A stretch of 64,000 nucleotides of DNA from Metopolophium dirhodum (Eukaryota > Arthropoda > Insecta > Hemiptera > Aphididae), in the NCBI RefSeq assembly GCF_019925205.1, contig NC_083566.1, positions 37,145,558-37,209,557 on the forward strand, given 5' to 3'. How positions within the stretch are numbered: the first letter of the stretch is position 1; each line of letters starts with the position of its first letter. Made by a program: the position numbers and the translations under genes. Below the pieces are notes generated by a model. It saw nothing but the letters and a program-made list of their open reading frames with translations. It searched no databases and was not told the origin of the DNA. Below, in pieces: positions 12,001 through 24,002 of this stretch.

Positions 12001-13160
12001 GTTTTTTAGTTTTTGACTTCTAGACAACACATTGCATTTACGACGAAATGTTTTTTTCATTATTTTCATTTATTATTACTTTTTCGAGTTTGAGTGCCCT
12101 ATAAAACATTCAAATAGCCAAATATATCGATCGGAATGTCAATCTTGTTGATATTTCAGAGAGGATTTCGATTATTTTCTCCAAGCGTGAAGTAAACAAC
12201 TATTACTGTCACACCATAATATAATTTCACATAGGTGCATATCCTACAATCTATACCTAGGTGTACGGCAACGATAATAATATTACGGTATTAACCATTA
12301 TATGTATTTACTATTATATTCTTTCAACCATCTCCTCGCATAATAATATCGATATCGCACAATAAAACATTTAAAAAGACACTATTATCGTAATACCTAA
12401 TAAACGCAGTATTATATATTTTGTATACAGTCACCAATACAAAATATTATATAGATTCTTTTGGGTGGGAGGACGTGTTTCTGGTATCTCCGAACCACCC
12501 TCGACTGCGAAACTGCCACCGGTAGATCGAATAATATTATTATTTCATATAGGTAGTATACCTACGAGGCACAGCGTATGCATTATTATATCGTTATTAT
12601 ATTATAGTGTGTTCGTTATGAAGACCAAGCGGCGTGTTACGAAAGAATATTATGCGCACACCGCTCGGGGGCGCGAAATTCGACTGGCTGGTGATTTTTT
12701 TTTCATCTGGGAACGCGCTCAAAAAAAAAAAAAAATGCCGACGCAATCTGTTCACGTCAGGCCGAAAGGTACAAATTTGGTATACAAAACGTATAATAAC
12801 GACATTCCCGCGGTTATATTATTTTTTCGACATTTTCGGGTCATACATCAACTGGCGACCGGCACGAGGACTATAGTATAGGCGAAAGAGCGCAGTAAAA
12901 AATAAAAAAAAAAATTCAAACCGCGGCGGTTGACGCTTACAAGGGTCCTATCGAATTATACGCGTATATATTGTAATAACGTATATATTATATACATATT
13001 TTACACGAATATATGCAATCGTTTTGTTCGGCCGTGTGTTTATAACGCGTGATGTATATATCATATTTTTTTCTTGACTTTTTCCTCGTTAATAGGCACT
13101 CGATCGTGGCCTGTTGACATTCGAGAAAAACGACGTTCGAAAACCGCAGTACCTATATAC
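12001..13160. other. A+T-rich then CpG-containing block with a 138-codon ORF
   Basis: From 12465 to 12881 the plus strand carries a 138-codon frame running through a poly-A tract (12721-12735, read as lysines). The codons before and after that tract do not look like one protein and I recognise no domain. The frame at 12634-12876 is a shadow. Composition is mixed, with CpG-rich patches (12650-12690, 12920-13060) between A+T-rich sections. I treat the frame as unproven. Confidence 0.3.
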
Positions 13161-14190
13161 ATACAGTTATATAGGCGTACGTGTGTTTTGTGTAAACAAA
13201 GTACCTACCTATATAATATAATACAATATCGTTGGCTTATTTATCCCAAGAACGTAACTCCTAAAAAATGAATTTATTTTTTATCATTTCGTAGAAGGAA
13301 AATACGCATATAGGCTTCCATGGAATACATGTCAAGTCAAACTGTACGCGTAACATATTATTATTAAGTACACAGGGCGGTCGATCTTATTTTGGGTTCT
13401 GTTATTCGAAAATTATAATATATAATATTATTTTGTATGAATAGAAATGTTTAAATCAAGGATGTCACATCTATTTAGGCCATGTTATAATCTTTCACGC
13501 CCGTCTGGAATGTTCGAGCAAAATTTTCCATCATATAAATCTATTTGTTGATAATCATTTTGTACATTAAAATTATTAGAATTGTCCGTATTATTTAATG
13601 TTACTTTCCACGGTCTATTGAGACTGTGTAATTAGTTTAAAACATGAAATCTTGAGTATTTAAATGTATGATGAGTATATTGAGTTTGTTGTGTGTATAC
13701 TTTATACTCAGAGTGTACCAAGAAAATTTGAATGCACTGACTTTGTAGCGGAGATCACCTCATAAGATAACATGTTGTAACGATTAAATATAACATCAAC
13801 CGATAACTTTGAACAGTATTACCATTAAATTGCCCGTTAATTAAATTAAATTATAATCACGCCAATCGTTGTATACATAAACAACTATACACATATATTT
13901 ATTAGATCCCCACTGTAAATTTAGGATTTAAAAACTTTCTAGACGCTCCATGCAGAATAAGTATTACATATTTTATAGTTTCTCGTAATAATATTATAAA
14001 CACAATTATTAAATTATTAGATTTTAGTTTTTGAAATAATTTAACATTAATTCCTGTCCCAATATCGAGAGACTGTAAACGTTAAACGTCAAATCATCAA
14101 TATAAAAAAGGGGAAAGACGTAAGTCTTGATAGTAAAAGGTATTTAATTTGAGTTCCTTGTGGTCAAACACGGCGTGGACACCAGAATAT
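13161..14190. other. A+T-rich stretch, no gene seen
   Basis: A+T-rich sequence with no repeat boundary, RNA gene or credible ORF that I can support. The short plus frame at 13074-13271 overlaps the left edge and lacks motifs. Confidence 0.6.
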
Positions 14191-14193
14191 TGT

Positions 14194-14312
14194 GATTTTA
14201 TTTTATTTATTTTTATTTATTAGAATTAACGCCAGTAGGCTTTTACAAAATTTACTTGGAGTGTACAAGATACTGATACAAGATATATAAACAATTTTTT
14301 TTTTTTTTTTTT
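14194..14312 (-). mobile_element. Likely 3' end of a retroposon (minus strand)
   Basis: Read on the minus strand, complex sequence ending TACTGGCGTTAATTCTAAT runs into an AATAAA-containing (TTTTA)n-type tail (plus-strand 14194-14221). That is the layout of a LINE 3' terminus. A separate T18 run lies at 14295-14312. A related word, TTATTAGAAT, occurs in the small insertion at 23940-23990. I cannot define the 5' boundary or a target-site duplication. Confidence 0.4.
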
Positions 14313-14449
14313 GATCTGTATAATATGCTAGGTACCTGCGCATGATCATTGTGAGCACATACCTTGTTTGGATACATTATTCACCCCTCATTACCAAAAT
14401 GAAAAAATGTTAAAAAATAAAAAATAAAGCCAAACATCGCTTAAATGAA

Positions 14450-14710
14450 CAATGAATAACGTGCGCGCATATAGCGCCGCTAATATGACGGCGGTGTATA
14501 GACGAATCGAATTTCGTATTGAAGGCTTTTCGACAAAAAGCGTTGTATAGGCGGCTTTCCATCAATCTTTATTACGTTTTGCATTTTATAATAATACCAT
14601 TATACAGCCGACGACCGACCAAACGTTTTAAGGCGCACGGCAGTATTTGAATATATAGCCAGTATAGGCGGGAAATAACATGGCGTCAGCCTATTAGGCA
14701 AAATACGCTT
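14450..14710. promoter_or_regulatory. CpG-containing islet
   Basis: Complex sequence with dense CpG (for example GTGCGCGCATATAGCGCCGC at 14462) between A+T-rich flanks. No credible ORF. It could be a conserved non-coding element. Confidence 0.3.
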
Positions 14711-15840
14711 AGCTCTTAAACCCTACATTTTACACTAAAAGATAAAAAAAGAAGTTTTATTTCTTTCAATCGAGTGTTATCGACTGAAACGTACTAAGGC
14801 ATTATTCGTATTAAATAAATTTGTAATAATCGAGTAAGTTAAATTCGTCAGTATTGTGTAAGCAAGGCGTTTTTTCATGGACTTGTGTTTTTTAGTCTTA
14901 AATGTCTATATTTTGTCGGAGATACGATTATTTCGTACTGTTTTATAACAGACATATTACAAAATGGACTGAGCGTTAGGAAGCTTGATTCATCATTGAA
15001 TAATATAATTATTATTATTATTGCATATGACAAGTAATGTAATGATGCGTACAATTCAATGCGTCTATTGCAGTACTTATCAATATCAATAGATAGAGGT
15101 AGAATGTTAATATAAAAGGTAACAACACTTTAAAAAAAATGTAGCATACATTTTAGGTATTATTAAAGACACAGCCACAAAGGTACTGCCATTTGTGAAC
15201 GTGGGTGGGGGGGGAGCAGTCTATATAATATCCCACACTAATATACTATATATTAACTGAGCAATATAATTGCGTGTGCAAGTGTCTGGATTTTTTTCAA
15301 AAAAAGCCTCACGGGTTTCGTCATATTTTTTTTAACTAAGGCTATTTTGATAAAAGGGATTCAGGAATCTCATCCCTGAGGAAATTTGCTTTTTATATAA
15401 AGCTCAAATCTTACGAATATCTAAGATATTGATTTTGTTTGGTTATTTCAAAGAACATAAAAATATTATATTCGGAACACGTTTTTCTATAAGGTGATAC
15501 AAATAAGTAGAATTTCAAAATAATGTCAGTTACGTTATTGATGTGGCGCTCACGATATATTGTAAAGATGAGTAATAAAATAAATTATTAAAAATATTAT
15601 ATAATATAGTATGAAATGCTGTAATATTATATATAAGAAACGGACGCTCTACACGCCAGCATCAACACGTAATGATATTGAAAGTCTCTCAAATTCGGTG
15701 GTAGGTTAACCACAAGAAAATCCTCATAACACTCTTAATAGAAGTCCCCCACACTCCAAAAAATGTTACTTCTGAAAATATAAGGTATAACCTGTGGCCT
15801 ATTTTACAGCATAAATTCAGTTTGATAACCTATAAAAAAA
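14711..15840. other. A+T-rich stretch with a G-run
   Basis: Mostly A+T-rich. A run GTGGGTGGGGGGGGAGCAG lies near 15201. A C-run counterpart in the opposite sense, GTGCTCCCCCCC, lies near 17545. The two may be remnants of a larger element around the repeat at 15840-16640, but I cannot show this. Confidence 0.45.
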
Positions 15841-16640
15841 AATTGTACCTATGTATTTTTAATATTTTTCAACTGCCATTTAAGCAATATATATTTAAGC
15901 CTCGTTTTAAATTTTCACTCTTTTTACCCAACAAATAAAATTTTATTGACAATTATAGAAATAAAACCAAACAGTTCAAAAAGAGTCAAAATATTTTCAA
16001 AATTTGATGGTGTATAGAAAATGAAAATATAAACATTCAGTGAAATTTTCATGTATCTACAGTTATTCGTTTTTGTATAACAACAAAATAACAAAATTGC
16101 TACATGAGAAATCCAGTGAATATCCAATCTTGTAAAAATATAAACTTCAAACGCGCATAACAATTGAATTTAATTTGCTTGTTAATATTTTATTTTTTTT
16201 TGATAAAGATAGACAAGCTTTTGAGGAATCTTGTATTACATTTTAAAATCTTAGATTTAAAAAGAAAATTTTTATGAATTCTCAACTCAAAATAATTTGT
16301 TAATTTCCGTGATTTTTCCGTATTTCGTCAAGATTCAAACTTTAAAATGCTTATAAAAAATAATTTTCTTCAAATGTCATTGTAGAAATATAGCAAGAGC
16401 CTTGTATTAAAATTTCAAGCGTTTTTACTTGACTAATAAAATTTTATTGACATTCATAGGAAAAAAAAACTAATAAAATTGTAAACCGAAAATGTCCCTA
16501 AGCAGTTCAAAACAAATCAAAATATTTTGAAAATTGTATTTTGTATAGAAAATGCTAATATAAACATTCATTAAAAATTGCATGTATCTACGGTCATTTG
16601 TTTTAAAGATATACCAAAATGTATTTATTCGTATGACTTA
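15840..16640 (-). repeat. Inverted copy of the 0.5-kb tandem-unit repeat
   Basis: Its reverse complement matches 5300-6000, for example GGATATTCACTGGATTTCTC against GGATATTCACTCGATTTCTC, with CATGTAGCAATTTT next to it. It also has internal duplication: AACAGTTCAAAA at 15971 recurs as GCAGTTCAAAAC at 16502, and TATAAACATTCA at 16029 recurs at 16559, giving a period near 0.53 kb. The minus-strand frame at 15924-16163 is part of the repeat. Confidence 0.75.
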
Positions 16641-16730
16641 ATAATGAGCGCACTAACAAAAATGTTTCCTATTAAGGTTAAATTAAACTATAAATATAAC
16701 TATTATAAATTTATAACCTAACCTATCCAA

Positions 16731-16755
16731 TACATTCATCGCTCTGCTCAGAACC
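16731..16755 (-). repeat. Terminal motif of a dispersed repeat family
   Basis: The reverse complement GTTCTGAGCAGAGCGATGAA closely resembles the motif at 63911-63930 (TCCTGAGAGGAGCGATGCAT) and the CTGAG-type word at the ends of other repeats in the window. It marks the end of one of these elements. Confidence 0.5.
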
Positions 16756-16769
16756 TAAAATATTATTTT

Positions 16770-18465
16770 TAAGTATTTTAACTTAAAAAGGATTTTCAAG
16801 TTCTGATGTTTTTGACCATAACTTCCATAATTTTACTGACTTTTTTTGAAAGTACCATTATATTAAGCATTCAAAAACACACATTTTGAAAAAATGTACA
16901 AAAATAACTTTGATGCTATGCTGCATTCATTCCAATTTTCATATTTTCATCTACCTATTATATTAGTCATCCTTATCTCTCTAGGAAAACCAATGAAAAA
17001 TAAAAAAAAATTATTATTTTAATAAAAAAAGTATACCAAAGTAAAACAAAAATGTACACATATAATTCATTACGAGTGTTAAATATTTTGTTTCTTATTG
17101 TAAAACAATCTATCTATTGCACGTATCATAGATATCATAATATTGGAAGAATTGAGTAGTTTGGTAATTCCTAATTACTATGTACTAAAAAAATAAAATT
17201 TGAACTGAAAAAAAAATGTATCATTTATAATATAAATAATAAAATAATCTAAATAAATTTATAACTGCCAACTAGATTGGATATTTGAAAGAAAAAAATG
17301 ATAATTTCTTCAAAATTTGCTTTACCTACTTGTTATTTCTGCCAATAATGCCCACGTAAAATACCTTTCTTGTTTCTGAGTTGACCTATTTTTTGTAATT
17401 ATTGATATTAATATATACCTAAATTTTTTGAGTTGTAATAATTGCTTTTAACAGAAGGTTATGATAATAATTAAAATATATATAATAATTACACAATAAA
17501 AATATGTTAATATATATTTACCACTCCTGAAATGTACTAAAAATGTGCTCCCCCCCTAAATTCGTGTCTGATTACACAGCTCCTCTTTTACATGTCAGTA
17601 TAATAATTGCAGATAAATAGTAATTTTTTCTGCCGTCGTTCCATATATATATAGAAACATATTTAAAATAATAAATTCAAGTTGAAATTAATTGTGATTC
17701 ATTTTTAGAAATAATTCAAGCGAATTGTACTGTTAGAAATTGAATTAATATAGTGCACATACAAATTTCTATAATGGATTCTATAATATTATATTCTATA
17801 TTATTACCAGATATTACATTATGCAATAATATCGTATATTTCCGAATGTTTCAATCTGAAACTTCTGTATAATTTTCAGTTACGTTTTTTGCCTTTGTGT
17901 CGTCCTTTGTGTATTATTAAACCAATAAAATGTCGTCTGCACGCAAGCATTGTCACATTATATAATATAATATACGGTTTCTATTATAATTATGTTTTAT
18001 ACAAAATATAATTTGTTTGATGATTTATCCTGTATAACAGACTGCTCTTATAATTTGAGTACCAATTACAATGCTTTGGATATATTTAAAAACATAGTTT
18101 CGTACCTAGTTAAGTTGTAAAGTAATTACCTAATCAAAATAAGTATAACACCTAAATTATTATATTTAAATATTTAATAGGTGTTTTTAAATTGTAATTT
18201 TTAAAAGTATTTTTGTCTGTTAATTGTAATATAATATTATATTAATACCTACTTATAGGTATTAGATGTAAACAGTTATATTATTTCCAATGTAATTTCG
18301 TATTATTTATAACATATATAATAGATATACATAGATTGGGCTGAAAACAACTTTTTTCGTAATCGTGATGGATTTTTAGTTATAAAGTTACAGTTTCTGG
18401 TTACCGTACCTAGGTTGCACTTAGAAATCAATGAACAATATAACTGCATTACCATAGATTAAGTT
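16770..18465. other. A+T-rich stretch, no gene seen
   Basis: A+T-rich throughout, with TATATA runs. A C-run at about 17548-17556 may be transposon debris. No ORF of note. Confidence 0.6.
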
Positions 18466-18468
18466 TTT

Positions 18469-18713
18469 CGTTTATAATAGTACAATTTACTCCGTAATTT
18501 CTAAAACTAGAATGAATTTAGCTCTGATAAAATGTAAAGGTAATATTAGCTGTACATTGTTTTGTACATTTTAAAATCATACCTTAATTAAAAATAATAA
18601 TATCAATAACATCCTCCGAGATTCTCTAGATAATAATCTTACCTTTACATTTTATAATGAGTCAATTCACTCTAGTTTTACAAATAACAGTGTAAAATGG
18701 ATTATTGTTAACG
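18469..18713. mobile_element. Foldback/MITE-like element with 80-bp inverted arms
   Basis: The left arm 18469-18548 and the reverse complement of 18634-18713 align over 80 positions without a gap, with about 63 matches by hand. The best block is AAAATGTAAAGGTAA, identical on both sides (right copy at 18636-18650 in reverse). The loop is about 85 nt. No ORF is present, so it is non-autonomous. A target-site duplication is not obvious, so the superfamily is unassigned. Confidence 0.8.
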
Positions 18714-20985
18714 TAAAATTTACCATGTTGTATGTTTGTTAAACGAAGACAACACAAGTGAGTTTAGCGTTCTCAGAATAAACATTAAATGACAAGTAGT
18801 TTGATACAAAAATATGAAATGTCTATTAAAAAAATTCCAAAGGATTAAAAGTATATAGTTTCTATATTTATTGGACGGAGTTATTAATATTTAATGTAAA
18901 ATAATGTGGTAACAAAAAATAACAAACATGGTTTGGTGACGTAAAAGCCAAAACGTGATAAGCAAAAAATAAATCAAATCATACGAAAGCATCAAAATTC
19001 CAGATATCTGTGCTTCTTTTCTAGTTATTGAATTTATAACTATATCAAAACCACTGAACGTGTAATCTTAATTGACAAACGTATTATATGATTACGATAG
19101 AGCTTCAGAGTTTTAATATAATACAATTATATTGTAAGTACCTACTTACGTAGTAAGCATTCGTGTAATCTATAACTTAGTAAAAATTAATTTTACAAAA
19201 CATTACGAATAAAGGCGTTCTCTGAATTTTATTTAATAAACCAAATTATAGATTTTTACGATTATATTAGATACTATGGATATTTTGAAATATATAAAAT
19301 ATTAATTTAATATCGGTGCTTATTTCCCAACTGATTTTTACGCAAGTTATTATACTCATTTTTATATGTTTGGCACTTACCTATGTCATGTATAGCCGGT
19401 TATTTTAAGCATTAAGACAAAAATATATTTTTAAAAACATTATAAAATAAAAAAACGCCACCACCACCTGCAGGCCATTAACGTGGTGTCATAAAACTCG
19501 ACGTATTATGCTGTTGTCGGTGTTGTAGCCCCACACTACAATTCTCATTGTCACTATAAGTACGAGTGTAAATAATTTACCAAAATTAATATTCCATGTT
19601 TGGAGTGCGATTTTTAATACTGAACACAATAATATTGTGTACTACGACATTATTTGCATGGAAACTAAAACGCCCTTGCCCACTACTTTTCATTCTTTCT
19701 CAGCCACCTATCCTTGCATACACGCAGACGCACTCACTTATACATATCATGTTAAAATTGTGTTATTGTACTCTCTGAATGAGTCCTCTTCGAACAGACA
19801 CTCGAGTAACCAGTTTCGTGTTCCGCGTTTCCCACAAAATATATTACTGTTTGAAAATTAAAATCCATTTTATATAATATAATATAATATTTTTGAATCT
19901 ATCGAATAAACATTGTTTTATGATTATTTTCTTTAGATGTATTGGCTCGTGATTAAAATTAAAATGTGATTAATAACGATATTAATATTGTATTGTATAA
20001 CATTATTATATCGTCCTACTAGACTTCATAACGACTGAAACCAATTTGACGAAAATTTCAAATGATCAGACACGGCAAGTAGTATTTTATAATTCATCGT
20101 GATATCATTACCATTTTTTTCACTCTATTATTTGACTCTAGTAACAAAATATGTTATGGGCAGTAATTTTTTTTTTTTGAATTTTCAGTCGTACTTCTTA
20201 TGTGATGAATAGTGAGATAATATTATTAAAGTAAATAATAATTGAACGGTAGAATTATTTAGTGTTATATTACAAGAATATTATATGACTTGCGAAACTG
20301 GAATAATTATACCTGCTAGACATTCGAATTGCGCCACTGGCTGCATTGTTGACGTCTATTCACGTCTCTGCGGAGTCGACGATAGCTAAGTTTTGATGTG
20401 AATTTCAATATTATTTTGGACGAGATGAATGGACGGGTGAATGGGCTTGGGGTAATTCGCTCTTTACTATTCAGATGATGGCAAAAAGAAGACTCTGAAA
20501 TTTCCGGATGTCATTGGCAACATTTCGGTACAAGTTTGAAATTAATAGTGAGAAGTTGGCGAGCTAAGTTTACTGACGTGCCGTGCCGAGCCCGCACCCG
20601 GCCATACAGCCAGTATACCACACGGTGAATGTATCTTATAATTCAAGTTTATAACTATTTCAATAACTATAATTATTGTAATATGATTAGTTTTGTTGTT
20701 ATATACGACCTCAAAAATCGAGTCATGTGTACCCGCTTTATGCGTACAGTACGAACACTTACACATAATATGCATTAATTTTTATCGGCAAGTATACCTA
20801 GAGTAAACAATTAGGTATTGTGAAATACTAACATTATATATGTTTAGCCTACCCTAAAACTATACTGGTATAATTTTGTATTGAAATTCTTTTAAAATAT
20901 ATTTTTTTTTTTATCTCATACATACCAAAAAAACCCACTAATTCATGATTTTGGGAGATGATTCTCGTGAAGCTCAACCGGATGT
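18714..20985. other. A+T-rich stretch with one complex patch
   Basis: A+T-rich with a more complex patch at 20330-20620 that begins with TTGCGCCACTGG (20330-20341), resembling the end of a hAT-like element. No partner end is visible. Short frames (19596-19861, 20542-20775) show no motif. Confidence 0.45.
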
Positions 20986-20989
20986 CAAT

Positions 20990-21780
20990 AGCTCGCAGCT
21001 ATTACACTGGAAGCGTCTGACAAAGTTACGCGACGCATTATAATATGTTACATGGGTTTCCACTAAGACTTCCATTGTAAAAGTATAGTTACGGAAGTCT
21101 TAATTACTTTTCTACCGCTTTTCTCCGTGAAATCAGCTTTATTGTTACCGTGCATAGAACAGCCTGCAAATGGGTATATCATAGGTACGAGGCGTACTAT
21201 ACAATATAATCGTCTATGCAATTATTGAAAACCATTATAACAGAGTTTTTGGTATTTAATGTTCATATACAATATACATGTGTGTGTGTGTGTGTTTGTC
21301 TGTGTACTAGTGTATTGCATGTATTGGTAGCCAGATATAACGTGTGAAAAGTTAGGTCTTGCGGCGGAGGGTGCTGGGGTGAGTGTTAACGGTAACGGAA
21401 GGAGAGGTTTCGAAAGTTTGTCGCGTTTTCGCGTATTATATTATACGTAGAAAGAGACAGGGGATGAGAAAGACGTGCCTACGCTCATATATATAGTTGG
21501 TGACTACGAGACAGACGTGATTCCAATAACGGAAATATGGCTAAAACCCGAGCGTTCACTCGTTCTACCCCTTCGTTTCACACACACACCCATACATATA
21601 CACACATACACATACATATATCCTTTCCCGCCCGCCTATTTGGCTGCGGTTTGAGAGGTATAATCCCTTCCGTGGTGATCGGTCGTCGGGGTGAAGGGGT
21701 GGAAGACTAAGACTATTCGGCAGCCGTGTGTTTGCCATTCAGTCGCCGCCACTTGGAAACTATCATATCCCCCGTTTAAT
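20990..21780. promoter_or_regulatory. CpG-rich islet flanked by GT and CA repeats
   Basis: Complex G+C-richer block. A (GT)n run near 21281-21297 and an interrupted (CA)n run at 21580-21620 lie in inverted sense about 300 bp apart. Between them is CGCGTTTTCGCG-type sequence. No ORF longer than background. Likely regulatory or untranslated. Confidence 0.35.
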
Positions 21781-22931
21781 TGCCGCGTGTCACTGTGGAA
21801 AATTCATACCGCGTTTGGCGTATATTATATAGGGGTATATATTAAACCCATGCACCAGGATCCTTAGTGTGTGTGAGGATCGTATATTATGCACTGTCTA
21901 GTGTCTACGCATGAGTGTGACCCCGATTATATTGTATGTAATTTATACTAAAACCTATCTACGGAATATGTAATAAAACATTAAAAAAATAATATAGTTC
22001 TGCAACTACGACGTGATAATTGCGATTAGGGTTCAGACTAACGGACGCTGGTTCTTGAAAAATTATCGTTACCGGTAATTGCCCGGTTGGACTAAGCATA
22101 TGATTGAAGAAAAACTTACTTATACTATAGGATAGATTTAACTTGTATGCTAAAAATATTTCTTCTACTTAAAATTCAAAGATAAACGGGACCAAAATAC
22201 AAATTAATAAAGTTAGCAAATAATATAGCAATTAATGGTTATTTATTAAGCCATCAGCTATCAATCTCAATTATTCCATTATTAAGCGTCCTTTAATAAA
22301 AACCTGAGATCAAAATGTACTAATATTTATCATAATTACTAGGCATTTTATAACCTAAGATAAAACTAATAATAAATTATAAAAACCAGTCATGGAAAGA
22401 AAACAATTAAGACCAATATCAATAAATAACCATGTTAGAATTCTACGGTTCCCGAAGAACCGAGAACTGTCCAATCCCTAGTTCAGACGAAACGCTTCGA
22501 CTCAAATGTATCGTCACGTCTTTGTCATGGGAGATCTCAACGTGTTTATTAACAAACTCCATCCAAACCCTAAAAATATCTAGGTGATAGACAGTGTCAT
22601 ATATTAGACATAATACTCTGTTCCAATAGAGAATACCCAGTGTACGTGATATCGACTGGCGGCTAGAGAGGTTATGAACTTCAACTTCTCCCATTTATAT
22701 CCAATCTGAACTCAACGTTGTCAGATGAACCTGTTGAAACTCAAACTGTTGGGTTTAGTTACGTTGGATAAGGTTATCAAATGAAAACTGGTCGGTAGAT
22801 TTTATATTATTATTAGGGTATACATTATTATATCATTTAACTACGAAATTCACAAAGCTGATGTCAGTCATTGTATAATAATATGCAGTACGAATGAAGT
22901 TATCACCCTCACCAACAGAAACGTCACTTGG
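21781..22931. other. Mixed stretch, no supported gene
   Basis: Contains the 10-bp perfect palindrome TTACCGGTAA near 22070. A complex patch at 22440-22790 holds an 83-codon minus-strand frame (22443-22694) without a recognisable domain. A plus-strand reading containing VMGDLNV near 22530 faintly recalls an endonuclease motif, but its surroundings do not support it. Confidence 0.45.
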
Positions 22932-23354
22932 TCTAATTTTTTAAAAATTATATTAATAAACGGCAATGTGTGTGTGAGTGGTGCGCGTGTAATCTATCAA
23001 TCCACTGCCAAGTCTATCACACTAATTTGGTACATATAGGTTTTCCTATATTAGAGGATGTACACCCCGAAGCTAATTTTTTAATTTTTCAATTTAAAGA
23101 GGGGCTCATACAGGGATTTGTTGGCTCACGAAAAACGAATAGTTGTTCGTGGGTTTAGGGTTGCCATTAGTTACATAAAATAAAATGGTTTTTATAATTG
23201 TATATCATTTTAACTCTGTATTTTATATTTAGCCAAAACCACCCAAATTACTGTGTTAAAAATATATGTAGTTTGCATTGAACAGAATTTAAGACAGGGT
23301 AAATTCACTGGCATTATTTAATTTGTCACGGACAAGCCGTGCTGGATCAGCTAG
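22932..23354 (+). mobile_element. Non-autonomous Helitron-like element
   Basis: The 3' end is diagnostic. A hairpin CACGG-ACAAG-CCGTG (23327-23341) is followed by about 9 nt and then CTAG at 23351-23354, with a host T next. This is the CTRR-plus-hairpin terminus of Helitrons, and these elements insert at A^T. A plausible 5' terminus TCTAATTTTTTAAAAATTAT starts at 22932, followed by a (TG)n stretch common near Helitron starts. The 5' boundary is less certain because the preceding base is G rather than A. No Rep/helicase is encoded, so movement would need a partner elsewhere. The short frame 22970-23158 is a shadow. Confidence 0.7.
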
Positions 23355-23502
23355 TAATTTAATATAAATTAAGTGGAGAGTTGGAACTATCTGCTTGGTC
23401 AGGGTTTAAATATTTTTTACGTGACCGACGTAGGAGTGACAGAAAGAGGGATACATTCTCTCAATGAACCAAAATCCAGCATTCGCCGGTTGTGTAGTAT
23501 AA

Positions 23503-23653
23503 GTGTATAACCCGTCCAGTCACTTGGCACTCGGGAACCACTATAAGTTTTTTTTTACAAAAACAGTAAAAAAGTATAGTTTTCAGTTCACTGTTTTTTT
23601 TTAAAACGTCATGGTTGCTTGGAGAGTCAAGATGAACTGGACGGGTTTTACAC
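23503..23653. repeat. Compact 150-bp foldback (stem about 65 bp, loop 22 nt)
   Basis: AACCCGTCCAGT (23509-23520) is exactly inverted by ACTGGACGGGTT (23636-23647), and GTGTA at 23503 pairs with TACAC at 23649-23653. Pairing continues inward with small gaps to AAACAGT (23561-23567) and ACTGTTT (23590-23596), leaving a loop at 23568-23589. Further weak pairing extends outward to about 23490 and 23672. It could be a MITE or a long-hairpin RNA locus; it is longer than a typical animal pre-miRNA. The minus-strand frame 23461-23709 runs through it and is probably a shadow. Confidence 0.75.
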
Positions 23654-23939
23654 AGGTCCAGAATACACACTATTGAATAATTAGTATTTAAATAACAATA
23701 TAAAGTCATATTAATATCTTACAATTTATTATAATATACGTTTATGCGTCTTTCACAATATGGTCATATTGAAATAGTACGTAGCTGTTGTTCATAATTG
23801 TGTTTTATTTTGACAAGTTATTTAGAGTTGAATCAATGGCGATATAGGAACGTTATTTGCTTACACCTTTATAACGCGTTTTAATTATTACGTAGGAAAA
23901 AAAATTATAGACAATTTACCTACGTCCGTGTCTGGATTT

Positions 23940-23990
23940 TTTTTTTTTTTTTTTAATATTTATTAGAATATAAACAATCTATACATGTAT
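23940..23990 (-). mobile_element. 51-bp retro-insertion with 12-bp target duplication
   Basis: GTGTCTGGATTT occurs at 23928-23939 and again at 23991-24002, bracketing a T-run followed by AATATTTATTAGAATATAAA. On the minus strand this reads as sequence with AATAAA just before a poly-A tail. This is what a severely 5'-truncated LINE insertion leaves. The retained 3' sequence resembles the end at 14194-14312 (TTATTAGAAT). Confidence 0.7.
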
Positions 23991-24002
23991 GTGTCTGGAT
24001 TT

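Noticed and set aside
15112..15120. TATAAAAGG TATA box
   Set aside because: No CpG-rich or initiator context in A+T-rich DNA, where the word arises easily. The TATA box at 11531 is also kept only as a note.
20330..20341. hAT-like end GCGCCACTGG
   Set aside because: No matching inverted end or 8-bp duplication could be found to its left.
22450..22560. Plus-strand peptide containing VMGDLNV, reminiscent of the GDFNA motif of LINE endonucleases
   Set aside because: No other endonuclease motif is readable in any frame on either side.
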